The position numbers and the translations under genes were made by a program. 64,000 nucleotides of DNA from Brucella anthropi_A (GTDB lineage Bacteria > Pseudomonadota > Alphaproteobacteria > Rhizobiales > Rhizobiaceae). Of this stretch, positions 52,894-61,031 are shown in pieces (position 1 is the first letter of the stretch; every line of letters begins with the position of its first letter). The notes under the pieces are model-generated. The model saw only the letters and a program-made list of their open reading frames with translations, searched no databases and was not told the DNA's origin. The stretch spans positions 248,001-312,000 of the forward strand of contig NZ_LQBD01000001.1 of NCBI RefSeq assembly GCF_046630315.1, read 5' to 3'.

Positions 52894-53685
52894 ATGCGCA
52901 TTTATTGGCAGAGTTTTGTCGATGCGAAGCTCGGCGCCTCCTATCTGGCGCGGCTGCGGACCTATCTGAATGCGATCGCCGCGCCGGGGACGGAAGTGGA
53001 GGTGCACGGCATCGCTCCACCCGACCGCGATTTCGGTCGTCTCGCTGAGTTTCGCTGTGCTGTGCAGGCCGTCGACAACGGGATCGGCGCGGAGGAGGAC
53101 GGCTTTGACGCCTATGTCATGGGTCATTTTCAGGACCCCGGCCTCTATGAGCTGCGCTCGGCGCTACGCATTCCGGTGATCGGCGCGGGCGAGGCGACGT
53201 TTCATGCCGCGGCCCAGCTCGGCCGCCGCCTTGGCCTCGTCACGCTCGATCCCGCCTTCGAGGTCTGGCATTATGAGCAGGCCGATCTCTATGGGTTGGG
53301 CGGGCGCGTCGCGGGCGTGATCGGCATGGGATGCCATCCGGCCGATTTCGACGCCTGTTTCGCCGGCGACGAATCGGTGCGCCAGCGCCTGCTCGACGAT
53401 TTCACGGCCTGCGCGGCGCCGCTGGTCGCGGCGGGCGCCGACGTGATCATTCCCGCCGGCGTGCTGCCGGGGCTTCTGATCGGCGGCGTGCCGGGGTTCT
53501 GCGTCGGCCATGCGCCGGTGGTGAACTGTGCGGCGGTGGCGCTGAAATCGGCCGAGATGTGGGTGCAGCTTCGCGCCATCGGCGGGCTGGAGCCGAGCCG
53601 CGGTCCATCCTTCGCGCTGGCCAGCCCGCGCGCCAAGGCGGACTTCCGGCAATCGCTCGCCCGCAACAGAAATTCACAGTTTTAA
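52894..53685 (+). CDS. Asp/Glu/hydantoin racemase-family protein lacking both catalytic Cys
   Basis: A 263-aa protein of the Asp/Glu racemase superfamily (hydantoin racemase-like: YVMGHFQDPGLYELR, GAGEATFHAAAQLGRRLGLVT). In racemases a Cys follows the first strand (GCFxDPG) and another occurs in LGCAG; here these positions are His78 and about Ala188. Two-base racemisation is therefore unlikely. The superfamily includes arylmalonate decarboxylase, so decarboxylation or another proton-transfer step is conceivable. Start ATG 52894 follows GGGGAACGG. First gene of the aldolase/isatin-hydrolase operon. Confidence 0.78.
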   Translation: MRIYWQSFVDAKLGASYLARLRTYLNAIAAPGTEVEVHGIAPPDRDFGRLAEFRCAVQAVDNGIGAEEDGFDAYVMGHFQDPGLYELRSALRIPVIGAGEATFHAAAQLGRRLGLVTLDPAFEVWHYEQADLYGLGGRVAGVIGMGCHPADFDACFAGDESVRQRLLDDFTACAAPLVAAGADVIIPAGVLPGLLIGGVPGFCVGHAPVVNCAAVALKSAEMWVQLRAIGGLEPSRGPSFALASPRAKADFRQSLARNRNSQF

Positions 53686-53706
53686 AAAACACAGGGGAAA
53701 AAGCAC

Positions 53707-54138
53707 ATGACGCCTGAAAAGATCATCTACAGCACCGAGGCGACGGCAACCGGCGGCCGGGACGGCAGCGCGGCGAGCGCGGACGGGCATCTCAAGGTGA
53801 AGCTGACCGTGCCGAAGGAATTCGGCGGGCCGGGCGGCGAGGGAACCAATCCCGAGCAGCTCTTCGCCGCCGGTTATTCGGCCTGCTTCCTTAGCGCCAT
53901 CAAGCTGATGGGCCGCCTCGGCAAGGTAGCTATTCCCGATGCGGCGACCGTGACGGCGAAAATCGGTGTCGGCGCTGTCGATGTCGGCTATATGTTCACC
54001 GCCGAACTGCTGATCTCCATGCCGGGCATTCCCGCCGAAACGGCACGGGAGCTGGTGGCCGGCGCGCACCAGCGTTGCCCGTTTTCACGGGCGACCAGGG
54101 ACAATATCGACGTCGTCCTGACGATTCTCGAAGCATAG
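53707..54138 (+). CDS. OsmC/Ohr-family organic hydroperoxide reductase
   Basis: A 143-aa Ohr-type thiol peroxidase. The reactive Cys60 (GYSACF) and resolving Cys124 (HQRCPFSRAT) are present, as are Arg18 and Glu50 expected near the active site. It likely protects against organic peroxides, possibly formed by the flavin oxygenases of the pathway. It lies 22 nt after the racemase-like gene. Confidence 0.88.
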   Translation: MTPEKIIYSTEATATGGRDGSAASADGHLKVKLTVPKEFGGPGGEGTNPEQLFAAGYSACFLSAIKLMGRLGKVAIPDAATVTAKIGVGAVDVGYMFTAELLISMPGIPAETARELVAGAHQRCPFSRATRDNIDVVLTILEA

Positions 54139-54147
54139 CGTATTTGA

Positions 54148-55332
54148 ATGGCCAGATCCGTTTCCAGAAGACAACCCTATGACGGCGTCGTCGTCACCTC
54201 GCCGGTGACGGTGCCCTATACGCGCTACTCTATCGAAAGCGCGCATTGGTGGATCGGCCGCGCGCTGCGGGCGCTGGTCGATGCATCGGGTATCCGCGCG
54301 CGTGATTTCGACGGATTCTGCCTGTCGAGCTTCACCGTCGGCCCGGATACGGCGATCGGGCTGACGCAGCATTTCGGTCTCAGCCCGCGCTGGCTCGACC
54401 ATATTCCGCTCGGCGGTGCGAGCGCCATCGCGGCGATCCGCCGGGCGGCGCGCGCGGTTCAGGCGGGCGACTGCGACGTGGTGGCCTGCGTGGCGGGCGA
54501 TACCAACCATGTCGACTCGTTCCGTCGCACGCTTGAGAATTTCTCCCGTTTCTCGCAGGACGCGGTTTACCCTTACGGGGCGGGTGGGGCCAATGCCAGT
54601 TTCGCGCTGATCGCGCGTCATTATATGGAGCGCTTCGGCGTGACGCGCGAGGACCTCGGCCGCATCGCGGTGGCGCAGCGCTCCAATGCGATGCGCAATC
54701 CCAACGCGCTGATGAAGACCCCGCTGACGCTGGAGCAATATATGGCAGCGCGGCCGATCTCCGATCCGATCCATCTGTTCGACTGCGTCATGCCCTGCGC
54801 AGGGGGCGAGGCCTTTCTCGTCATGCGCGAGGAGACGGCGGCGGCGCAGGGGCTGAAGGGCGCGAAGATTCTGGGTTCCATCGAGCGTCACAATGCCCGC
54901 ATCGGCGACGATGTGCAGAACCATGGCGGATGGGTGGCCGACATAGACGATCTCTACGCTATGGCCGGGGTCACGCCGGGCCAACTCGATTTCGTGCAGA
55001 CCTATGACGATTATCCGGTCATCGTGATGATGCAGCTTGAGGATCTGGGCTTCTGCAAGAAGGGCGAGGGCGCGGAATTCGTGCGACAGCACGACCTGAC
55101 CATCGGCGGCAATTTCCCGCATAACACGTCGGGCGGCCAGCTTTCGGTCGGGCAGGCGGGAGCGGCCGGTGCATATCTCGGTGTCACGGAGGCGCTGCGG
55201 CAGGTGCTGGGCACGGCCGGGCCGACGCAGGTGGTGAAGGCGAAGGTGGGGCTGGCGTCAGGCTTCGGCATGATCAATTACGAGCGCGGCCTGTCGTCCG
55301 GCGCGGTGATACTGGCGGGAGAGGAGCGATGA
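54148..55332 (+). CDS. Thiolase-fold protein, Ltp2-like (candidate CoA-dependent retro-aldolase)
   Basis: A 394-aa member of the SCP-x/lipid-transfer thiolase-like family. The position of the thiolase nucleophile reads IPLGGASAIAAI (about residues 87-97) with no Cys, and the C-terminal GHP-type His is replaced (NTSGGQLSVGQAG, about 327-338). Loss of both is seen in Ltp2-type steroid aldolases, which act with a DUF35 partner to cleave tertiary beta-hydroxyacyl-CoA. The next gene, overlapping by four bases, encodes a DUF35 zinc-ribbon protein. Proposed substrate: dioxindole-3-acetyl-CoA, giving isatin and acetyl-CoA (inference). Confidence 0.78.
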   Translation: MARSVSRRQPYDGVVVTSPVTVPYTRYSIESAHWWIGRALRALVDASGIRARDFDGFCLSSFTVGPDTAIGLTQHFGLSPRWLDHIPLGGASAIAAIRRAARAVQAGDCDVVACVAGDTNHVDSFRRTLENFSRFSQDAVYPYGAGGANASFALIARHYMERFGVTREDLGRIAVAQRSNAMRNPNALMKTPLTLEQYMAARPISDPIHLFDCVMPCAGGEAFLVMREETAAAQGLKGAKILGSIERHNARIGDDVQNHGGWVADIDDLYAMAGVTPGQLDFVQTYDDYPVIVMMQLEDLGFCKKGEGAEFVRQHDLTIGGNFPHNTSGGQLSVGQAGAAGAYLGVTEALRQVLGTAGPTQVVKAKVGLASGFGMINYERGLSSGAVILAGEER

Positions 55333-56558
55333 TTGCACCGTTGAAGCGGCCGGGCCGCAAGAACCCGCTCAAAAAGACCAGCCAGCAGGCGCCGCTGCCG
55401 CAGGTGCGCAGCCGCGCTGGCCAGTTGCTGACGCAGGCGGCGGCGCAAGGGCGTTTCGCCATGCAGTGCTGCGCCGAATGCGGGCAATATTGCTATCCGG
55501 CGCATGACGCCTGCCCGAATTGCCTGTCGTCGGAACTGCCGTTGAAGGACGCGCCCGATGACGGAACGGTCCTGTCGGAAACGACGATCCGCGTGCCGGC
55601 GGACGTCTATTTCCGTGAGCGCGCGCCGTGGCGCATCGGCCTGGTCAAGCTCGATTGCGGCCCAACCATGGTTGCCCATCTGCATGACGGCTGCGAAATG
55701 GGCGAACGGGCAAAAATGTCCCTGCAACTCGACAAGGCCGGGCAGGTCGCCTGCTTCGCGATGCCGGTCGAAAAATCGGAGAACTGGGCTGATGACAGGC
55801 AGTGGCGTGAAATGACGGCGACACCCAAATTCCGCCGTGCGCTGGTTACCAACGGGCGCACGCCCGTGGGGCAGGCGGTGGCGGCGGCTCTGGCCGAGGC
55901 GGGCGCGACGGTCTCTGTCGGGCTGGCCGATCCGTGGAAACCTTTTGCGGGCGAGGACGCGCTTGCGCAATACAAGATCGTTCCGCTCGATGTGGCGGAC
56001 GAACGCTCGGTGCAGAACCTTGCCCGGGACATCGGCGGCAAGGTGGATATTCTGGTCAACACGGCGGAATATATCCGTCCGGGAGGGCTTCTCGACCGCC
56101 ACGGCGTCAACGACATCAAGGTCGAGATCGAGCAGCTTTATCTCGGCATGGTGCATCTGGCGCAGGCCTTCGGCCCTGCCATGCGCGGACGCGGCGCGGA
56201 CGGCGTCAACAGTGCGGCCGCATGGGTCAATCTCCTGTCTGTCCACGCGCTGGCGAACTGGGCGCCCTACGGCACCTACAGCGCCATGGAAGCCGCCTGC
56301 CTGTCGCTGTCGCACTGCCTGCGCGGCGAATTGCGCGCCGGCGGTGTGCGCGTGCTCAACGTCTTCACCGGGCCGCTCGACACGGAATGGTTCCAGACCG
56401 TGCCACCACCGAAGGTCGCGCCCAAACTGGTCGCGAAGGCCATCGTGAACGCGCTGGAAAAAGGCGTCGAGGACACGTTCGTCGGCGACGTGGCCGAAGA
56501 TGTGCGGCGCAGGCTCGCCGCCAATCCCAAGGCGGCCGAGCGGGAACTCAACCAATAG
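55329..56558 (+). CDS. DUF35 zinc-ribbon/OB-fold protein fused to a degenerate SDR domain
   Basis: A 409-aa fusion. Residues about 28-160 form a DUF35 rubredoxin-like zinc ribbon (C48xxC51 and C62xxC65) plus OB fold, the class that partners Ltp2-like aldolases and BbsA/B thiolases. Residues about 168-395 form an SDR domain whose motifs are altered: TNGRTPVG replaces TGxxxGxG, and the active site has Ser304 and Tyr317, but the catalytic Lys position (+4) is Glu321. The SDR half is probably not a normal dehydrogenase and may be structural. Overlaps the thiolase-fold gene (ATGA). Confidence 0.82.
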   Translation: MIAPLKRPGRKNPLKKTSQQAPLPQVRSRAGQLLTQAAAQGRFAMQCCAECGQYCYPAHDACPNCLSSELPLKDAPDDGTVLSETTIRVPADVYFRERAPWRIGLVKLDCGPTMVAHLHDGCEMGERAKMSLQLDKAGQVACFAMPVEKSENWADDRQWREMTATPKFRRALVTNGRTPVGQAVAAALAEAGATVSVGLADPWKPFAGEDALAQYKIVPLDVADERSVQNLARDIGGKVDILVNTAEYIRPGGLLDRHGVNDIKVEIEQLYLGMVHLAQAFGPAMRGRGADGVNSAAAWVNLLSVHALANWAPYGTYSAMEAACLSLSHCLRGELRAGGVRVLNVFTGPLDTEWFQTVPPPKVAPKLVAKAIVNALEKGVEDTFVGDVAEDVRRRLAANPKAAERELNQ

Positions 56559-56569
56559 CAGGTGAAACC

Positions 56570-57346
56570 ATGACCGACATCAAGCCTCTCGATATTGCCG
56601 CCGCGATTGCCGGCGGCGCGCTGCGCGTGGTCGATCTCACAATCACACTGACGCCCGATTTCCCGGTGATCGCGCTACCGCCCGAATTCGGGCAATCCTC
56701 GCCGGTGCGCATTCAGGAAATCTCGCGCTATGACGAGCGCGGCCCCGGCTGGTACTGGAACAACATCACCGTCGGCGAGCATACGGGTACGCATTTCGAC
56801 GCGCCGATCCACTGGTTTACGGGTAAGGACCTGCCCAATAATTCGGTGGACACGCTGCCGCTGCAAAATCTGGTCGCCGCCGCCTGCGTGATCGACTGCG
56901 CGGCGGATGCTGCGGCGGATGCGGATTTCCTGCTGACGCGCCCCTTCGTTGAGGCGTGGGAAAAGGAGCACGGGCGCATCTCCCCCGGACACTGGGTACT
57001 GATGCGCACCGACTGGTCGAAACGGTCGCATCGCGACTATGCCAACCTGCTGGAGGACGGCCCGCACACGCCGGGGCCGGACGCGGATGTCATGGAATGG
57101 CTGGTGAAGGAGCGCGGCATTTTAGGTTTCGGGACCGAAACCATAGGCACCGATGCCGGGCAGGCCAGCCATTTCGAGCCGCCGCACCCAGCGCATCACT
57201 TCCTGCACGGCAACGGTCGCTACGGCCTGCAATGTCTCACCAATCTCGACCAACTTCCACCGACCGGGGCGATCCTGATCACTGCGCCGCTCAAGATACT
57301 CAACGGATCGGGCAGTCCGCTGCGGGTTCTGGCCATCATGCCCTGA
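56570..57346 (+). CDS. Cyclase-family metal hydrolase, isatin hydrolase/kynurenine formamidase type (copy 1)
   Basis: A 258-aa cyclase-family hydrolase. The metal-binding HxGTHxDxPxH motif reads GEHTGTHFDAPIHW with His71, His75, Asp77 and His81. Isatin hydrolases and bacterial KynB belong here. Following the Ltp2-like/DUF35 genes it would hydrolyse isatin to isatinate (inference). ATG 56570 is preceded by AGGTGAAA. The frame is open far upstream inside the previous gene, which is a shadow. Confidence 0.86.
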   Translation: MTDIKPLDIAAAIAGGALRVVDLTITLTPDFPVIALPPEFGQSSPVRIQEISRYDERGPGWYWNNITVGEHTGTHFDAPIHWFTGKDLPNNSVDTLPLQNLVAAACVIDCAADAAADADFLLTRPFVEAWEKEHGRISPGHWVLMRTDWSKRSHRDYANLLEDGPHTPGPDADVMEWLVKERGILGFGTETIGTDAGQASHFEPPHPAHHFLHGNGRYGLQCLTNLDQLPPTGAILITAPLKILNGSGSPLRVLAIMP

Positions 57347-57371
57347 AAACCGATCTCAAATGGACGATCAG

Positions 57372-57417
57372 AATGCAGAACCCCGCGCCGTACTCTTCCG
57401 GCGCGGGGTTCTGCATT
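57372..57417. terminator. Bidirectional terminator with perfect 19-bp stem
   Basis: Arms AATGCAGAACCCCGCGCCG (57372-57390) and its exact complement (57399-57417) enclose an 8-nt loop between the two convergent cyclase-family genes. There is only a weak T-run, but the long stem and position argue for termination of both transcripts. Confidence 0.7.
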
Positions 57418-57460
57418 TGGATATGGAGCGGCGGGGAGCCTGTGCGCCCCGCGCGGATTG

Positions 57461-58246
57461 TCAGGCGATCAGCGCCAGAGCGCGGACCGGCGAGCCGGTG
57501 CCCTTGACGAATTTAAGCGGCGCGGCGATCAGGATCGCGCCCTTGGGCGGCAACTGGTCGAGATTGCTGAGGCTGGCGAGGCCGTATCTGTTGGCCTTGT
57601 GCATCAGATTGTGTGCAGGGAAGGGCGGGTTCATGCCGCCAGCGGCGCCGGCATCGGTGCCGACCGTCTCCTGACCCCAGCCGATGATGCCCTTCGACAG
57701 CAGATATTCGATGGCGTCTGGCGTCGGGCCGGGCGAATGCGGGCCGTTCTCGTCGGCATTGAGGAATGCCTCAGTCGAGCCGTTGCGCTTGTACCAGTCG
57801 GTGCGCATCAGCACCCAGGAGCCGGCCTCGATCTCGCCGTGTTCGGCTTCCCATTCTTTGATGCTTTCCGCTGTCAGCAGATAGTCCGGGTCGGCGGCGG
57901 CTTCGGCGGAGCGGTCGATCACATTGGCCGGCGCCACGAAATTCTGCGGTGGGATGGTATCGGTGGTGTTGTTTTCGTGGTCCTTGCCGGTGACCCAGTG
58001 ACACGGCGCGTCAAAATGTGTGCCGGTGTGCTCACCGAGTTCGATCCAGTTCCATGCCCAGAACGGGCCGTCCTGATCGTACTGGCTGATGGTGTGGACC
58101 TTGACGTTGGGAGTGTTCCTGCCGAACTGCGGCGGCAGATAGAGGACCGGCGTGTCGGGTCCGAGCGGCGCGGTGATGTCGACGACGCTGACGGCACCCG
58201 ACAGCAGGCCCGACGCAAGGCCGGAAAGAACGGATGTATTGCTCAT
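57461..58246 (-). CDS. Cyclase-family metal hydrolase, isatin hydrolase type (copy 2)
   Basis: A 261-aa homologue of the 56570 protein with His73, His77, Asp79 and His83 in HTGTHFDAPCHW; this numbering equals that of the characterised isatin hydrolase from Labrenzia. The two copies are similar along their whole length but face each other. The ATG at 58246 follows GGGGAATTC; the frame extends to 58282. Divergent from MarR regulator 4, so it may be separately inducible. Confidence 0.86.
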   Translation of the reverse strand: MSNTSVLSGLASGLLSGAVSVVDITAPLGPDTPVLYLPPQFGRNTPNVKVHTISQYDQDGPFWAWNWIELGEHTGTHFDAPCHWVTGKDHENNTTDTIPPQNFVAPANVIDRSAEAAADPDYLLTAESIKEWEAEHGEIEAGSWVLMRTDWYKRNGSTEAFLNADENGPHSPGPTPDAIEYLLSKGIIGWGQETVGTDAGAAGGMNPPFPAHNLMHKANRYGLASLSNLDQLPPKGAILIAAPLKFVKGTGSPVRALALIA

Positions 58247-58609
58247 GAATTCCCCCATTTCGCCCTGAGCCGGCGCCGGCATATGTGCGGTCTTGTTGAA
58301 CCGGTCTTGTCAGGCGTTGTGGAAAGCCTATGAGAGAAAATATGTTCTTGCAAGCATCTCTGGTATAAAAAATCATTTGATCAAGAAGGCTGTTTGCGCC
58401 GAGAAACCCTCATGATCGGGAATTCGCGAGCGAAGAATTTTACTTCATGGGCGTGGCAGGTCGGCCCGATGTGGAAAACATATGCATTCAGGTATAACGC
58501 ACCTTGCAATCGCGGCGAGCTTTCCATTTAGGCTTGAAATATCGGCGTCCTGACGCAATTGTCGTTCTGCCGCCATGCGAGGCTATGCGGCGGGTAAATG
58601 AGGTGGGCG
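58247..58609. promoter_or_regulatory. Divergent promoter region of isatin hydrolase 2 and MarR 4
   Basis: This 363-bp spacer has no gene. It carries ATCATTTGATCAA at 58372-58384, identical to a 13-mer at 23514-23526 and one mismatch from the site at 59337-59350. It also contains ATATGTTCTTGCAAGC, a weak dyad. It is the likely operator region for the adjacent MarR protein. Confidence 0.5.
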
Positions 58610-59107
58610 ATGCCGGTGGATCTTGAAATTATAGTCGGGGAAGTGGACGAGGGCGAAAAGCAGGAACTCCGCCTCTGGTTGCGCATGCTGGCGACGACGC
58701 GGCTCATCTCGCAGGAAATCCGCCGCCGCCTGCGCAACGAATTCGGCGCGACGCTGCCGCAGTTCGACATTCTCGCCCAGCTCGACCGCGAGCCGAACGG
58801 CCTGCGGCTCGGCGAACTGTCGCGCCGCACCATGGTGACCAACGGCAACATTACCGGCCTTGTCGAGCGGTTGGAGGCGGACGGTCTGGTGCGCCGCGAG
58901 ACGCCCGGCGACGACCGCCGCGTCACGGTCGCGCGGCTGACGGAAGCGGGGCAGACCACCTTCGCTCGCATGGCGCGGGTGCATGAGGGCTGGCTGCGCG
59001 ATCTGATGGCCGATGTCGATCATGATACGATTGGCGCCCTGCTGGCCGACATGAAAAAGATCAAGAATTCGGTCGGCAACCACCTTTCCGGCAGCGGCGA
59101 GGAATAG
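58610..59107 (+). CDS. MarR-family regulator 4 (paralogue of regulator 3)
   Basis: A 165-aa MarR protein: core LRLWLRMLATTRLISQEIRRRLRNEFGATLPQFDILAQLDREPNGLRLGELSRR and recognition helix VTNGNITGLVERLEADGLV (about residues 74-94), wing DDRRVTVARLT. The sequence is close to regulator 3 at 47009. ATG 58610 is preceded by GAGGTGGGCG; the frame extends 12 nt upstream. It probably controls the divergent isatin hydrolase and sites carrying the TTTGATCA motif. Confidence 0.87.
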   Translation: MPVDLEIIVGEVDEGEKQELRLWLRMLATTRLISQEIRRRLRNEFGATLPQFDILAQLDREPNGLRLGELSRRTMVTNGNITGLVERLEADGLVRRETPGDDRRVTVARLTEAGQTTFARMARVHEGWLRDLMADVDHDTIGALLADMKKIKNSVGNHLSGSGEE

Positions 59108-59428
59108 GGCACGAGGCTGGCTGTCATGACCGCGCGGCGTGCGCATGACACGCCGCAAGCCATCCCCCTACGACTTTTCCTGGCCGGAAAGGAACCCTGA
59201 CGGCAGGGCTGCCGGCTGGCGTCAATCATCTGTATCGGCCATAAAATCGCAGTTTGTGACCGGCGACGGATCGCGACACGCCCTGATCGCCCGGTGAGAG
59301 CGTCGAGCGATTTTAGTTGAAACTTAAAATTCTCTATGATCAAATAATCAAAACAGGCCGTCGGGACTAACGGAAGCCGGGAAGCTCCGCCAATAGAAGC
59401 GGCCGCAACCATTCAGAGAGGGACCAAT
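59108..59428. promoter_or_regulatory. Promoter region of the polar amino-acid ABC operon
   Basis: No gene is seen. An AT-rich dyad with arms ATTTTAGTT and AACTTAAAAT lies at 59310-59330 and TGATCAAATAATCA at 59337-59350; both motifs have counterparts in other island promoters (25508-25525; 23514, 58372). Confidence 0.4.
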
Positions 59429-60229
59429 ATGATGACGATACAACGCGGCGCTTTTCTGGCCATGGCGGGCCTTGCCGGTGTTCTTGCCGTAACATCGGCT
59501 TCGCTCGCCGCCGATATGCTGGCCATCGGCGCCTATCCCAACAATCCGCCCTTCGAACTGAAAAAGGCCGACGGCACATTCGAGGGCTTCGAGATCGATA
59601 TCGCCTCGGAGGCGGCCAAGCGCGCCGGGCTGACGCCGGAAGTGGCCGATTACGGCTTTCAGGCACTGTTCGCCGCCACCACCTCGCGCCGCATCGATGT
59701 GGCGGTATCTTCCATCACGATCACGCCGGAGCGGTTGAAATCGCAGTCCTTCACACAGCCCTATTACGATTCCGACATCGGCGTTGCCACCAAGGCCGAT
59801 AGCCCGGTCAAGGGGCTGGACGATCTCAAGGGCAAGACGGTCGGCGCGCTGTCCGGTTCTACCGGCGAGAAATGGGTGAGGCACAACAAGGACGCCAAGG
59901 GCTTCGCCGACATCAAGGGCTATAATTCGCAGCAGGACCTGTTCCTTGATCTGGGCGCCGGTCGCATCGATGCGGTGATTTCCGATGTTCCCGGCATGGA
60001 GCATCTCTTCCTCAAGATGAAAGGCTTCGCCGTCAAGGACCGTATCCAGACCGGCGAGCAGTACGGGCTGATGATGGCCAAGGACCATCCGCTGCTCGGC
60101 AAGCTCAACGACGCCATCACGGCGATGAAACAGGACGGCACCACGACGGCGATCCACAAGAAGTGGTTCGGCACCGATCCGGTGGCCGGCTCCTCCACGG
60201 TGACGGTCGCGCCGATCCCCAAGCCTTGA
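59429..60229 (+). CDS. Polar amino-acid-type ABC transporter substrate-binding protein
   Basis: A 266-aa SBP family 3 protein: signal peptide (hydrophobic stretch to about residue 27, ending SLAAD) followed by IGAYPNNPPFELKKADGTFEGFEIDI, RIDVAVSSITITPERLKSQSFTQPYYDS and a C-terminal KWFGTDP, all typical. It begins an operon with a matching permease, but no ATPase gene is seen nearby, so it must share an ATPase from elsewhere or be incomplete. Confidence 0.9.
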   Translation: MMTIQRGAFLAMAGLAGVLAVTSASLAADMLAIGAYPNNPPFELKKADGTFEGFEIDIASEAAKRAGLTPEVADYGFQALFAATTSRRIDVAVSSITITPERLKSQSFTQPYYDSDIGVATKADSPVKGLDDLKGKTVGALSGSTGEKWVRHNKDAKGFADIKGYNSQQDLFLDLGAGRIDAVISDVPGMEHLFLKMKGFAVKDRIQTGEQYGLMMAKDHPLLGKLNDAITAMKQDGTTTAIHKKWFGTDPVAGSSTVTVAPIPKP

Positions 60230-60301
60230 CATTTTCAGTGACCGACGGGCCGAGGCGCGGGATCGGCCCATCTTCGGCAGCTGCCTGCGAAGGATGCCAA
60301 C

Positions 60302-60976
60302 ATGACATTCGTCGAAACCTTTTTGAACGCCGATGTCCTTGCTTCAAGCCTGCCGGCGCTCGGCCGCGGCCTGCTCAACACCTTTCTCATCGGCATGGCC
60401 AGCATCTTCTTCGGCGTGCTTTTCGGCCTATTGATCAGCATCGTCCGGCTCTATGCCCCGAAGCTGCTGCGCTTTCTCGCCATCGCCTATATCGACGTGT
60501 TCCGCGCCATGCCGGTTCTGGTGGTGCTGATCCTCATCTATTATGCGCTGCCCTTCATCGGCATCCGCTTTTCCGCGTGGACCTCGGCGATCATGTCTTT
60601 TTCCATGGTCATGGCGGCCTATTCGGCGGAAGTGTTCCGGTCCGGCATCGAAAGCGTGCCGCGCGGCCAGTTCGAGGCGGCGTCGGCGTTGGGCATTTCC
60701 TTCCCCGTGACCCTGTGGAAGGTGGTCTTGCCGCAGGCGATCCGCATCATCATCCCGCCGACCACCAGCAACTGCGTCTCCATGTTCAAGGACACCGCGC
60801 TCGCTTCCACCGTGGCGCTGCCCGAGCTTCTGAAGGAGGCGCAGGACGCACAGGCGCTCTATGCCAATCCGACGCCGCTGATCGGTGCGGCGGTGGTCTA
60901 TCTCATTTTGCTGCTGCCGCTCGTGCGCCTCGTTGGGCTTCTCGAAGCGCGCTTCCGCAAGGAAAAGACCCGGTAG
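60302..60976 (+). CDS. Polar amino-acid-type ABC transporter permease (HisM/GlnP family)
   Basis: A 224-aa permease with about five membrane helices. RGLLNTFLIGMASIFFGVLFGLLISIVR (about residues 18-45), FRAMPVLVVLILIYYALPF and the EAA loop (EAASALGISFPVTLWKVVLPQAIRIIIPP, about 119-147) are family signatures. It lies downstream of the binding protein in the same operon and ends 55 nt before the PLP enzyme. Confidence 0.92.
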   Translation: MTFVETFLNADVLASSLPALGRGLLNTFLIGMASIFFGVLFGLLISIVRLYAPKLLRFLAIAYIDVFRAMPVLVVLILIYYALPFIGIRFSAWTSAIMSFSMVMAAYSAEVFRSGIESVPRGQFEAASALGISFPVTLWKVVLPQAIRIIIPPTTSNCVSMFKDTALASTVALPELLKEAQDAQALYANPTPLIGAAVVYLILLLPLVRLVGLLEARFRKEKTR

Positions 60977-61031
60977 ACGAAACCATCAGTCATCGGGGCC
61001 ACACCATCACCAGCAATCCGGCAGGCAGCGC

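Noticed and set aside
54148..55332. Ordinary acetyl-CoA acetyltransferase (thiolase)
   Set aside because: The nucleophilic Cys and the C-terminal His are absent, so normal thiolysis is unlikely; an Ltp2-like aldolase role fits better.
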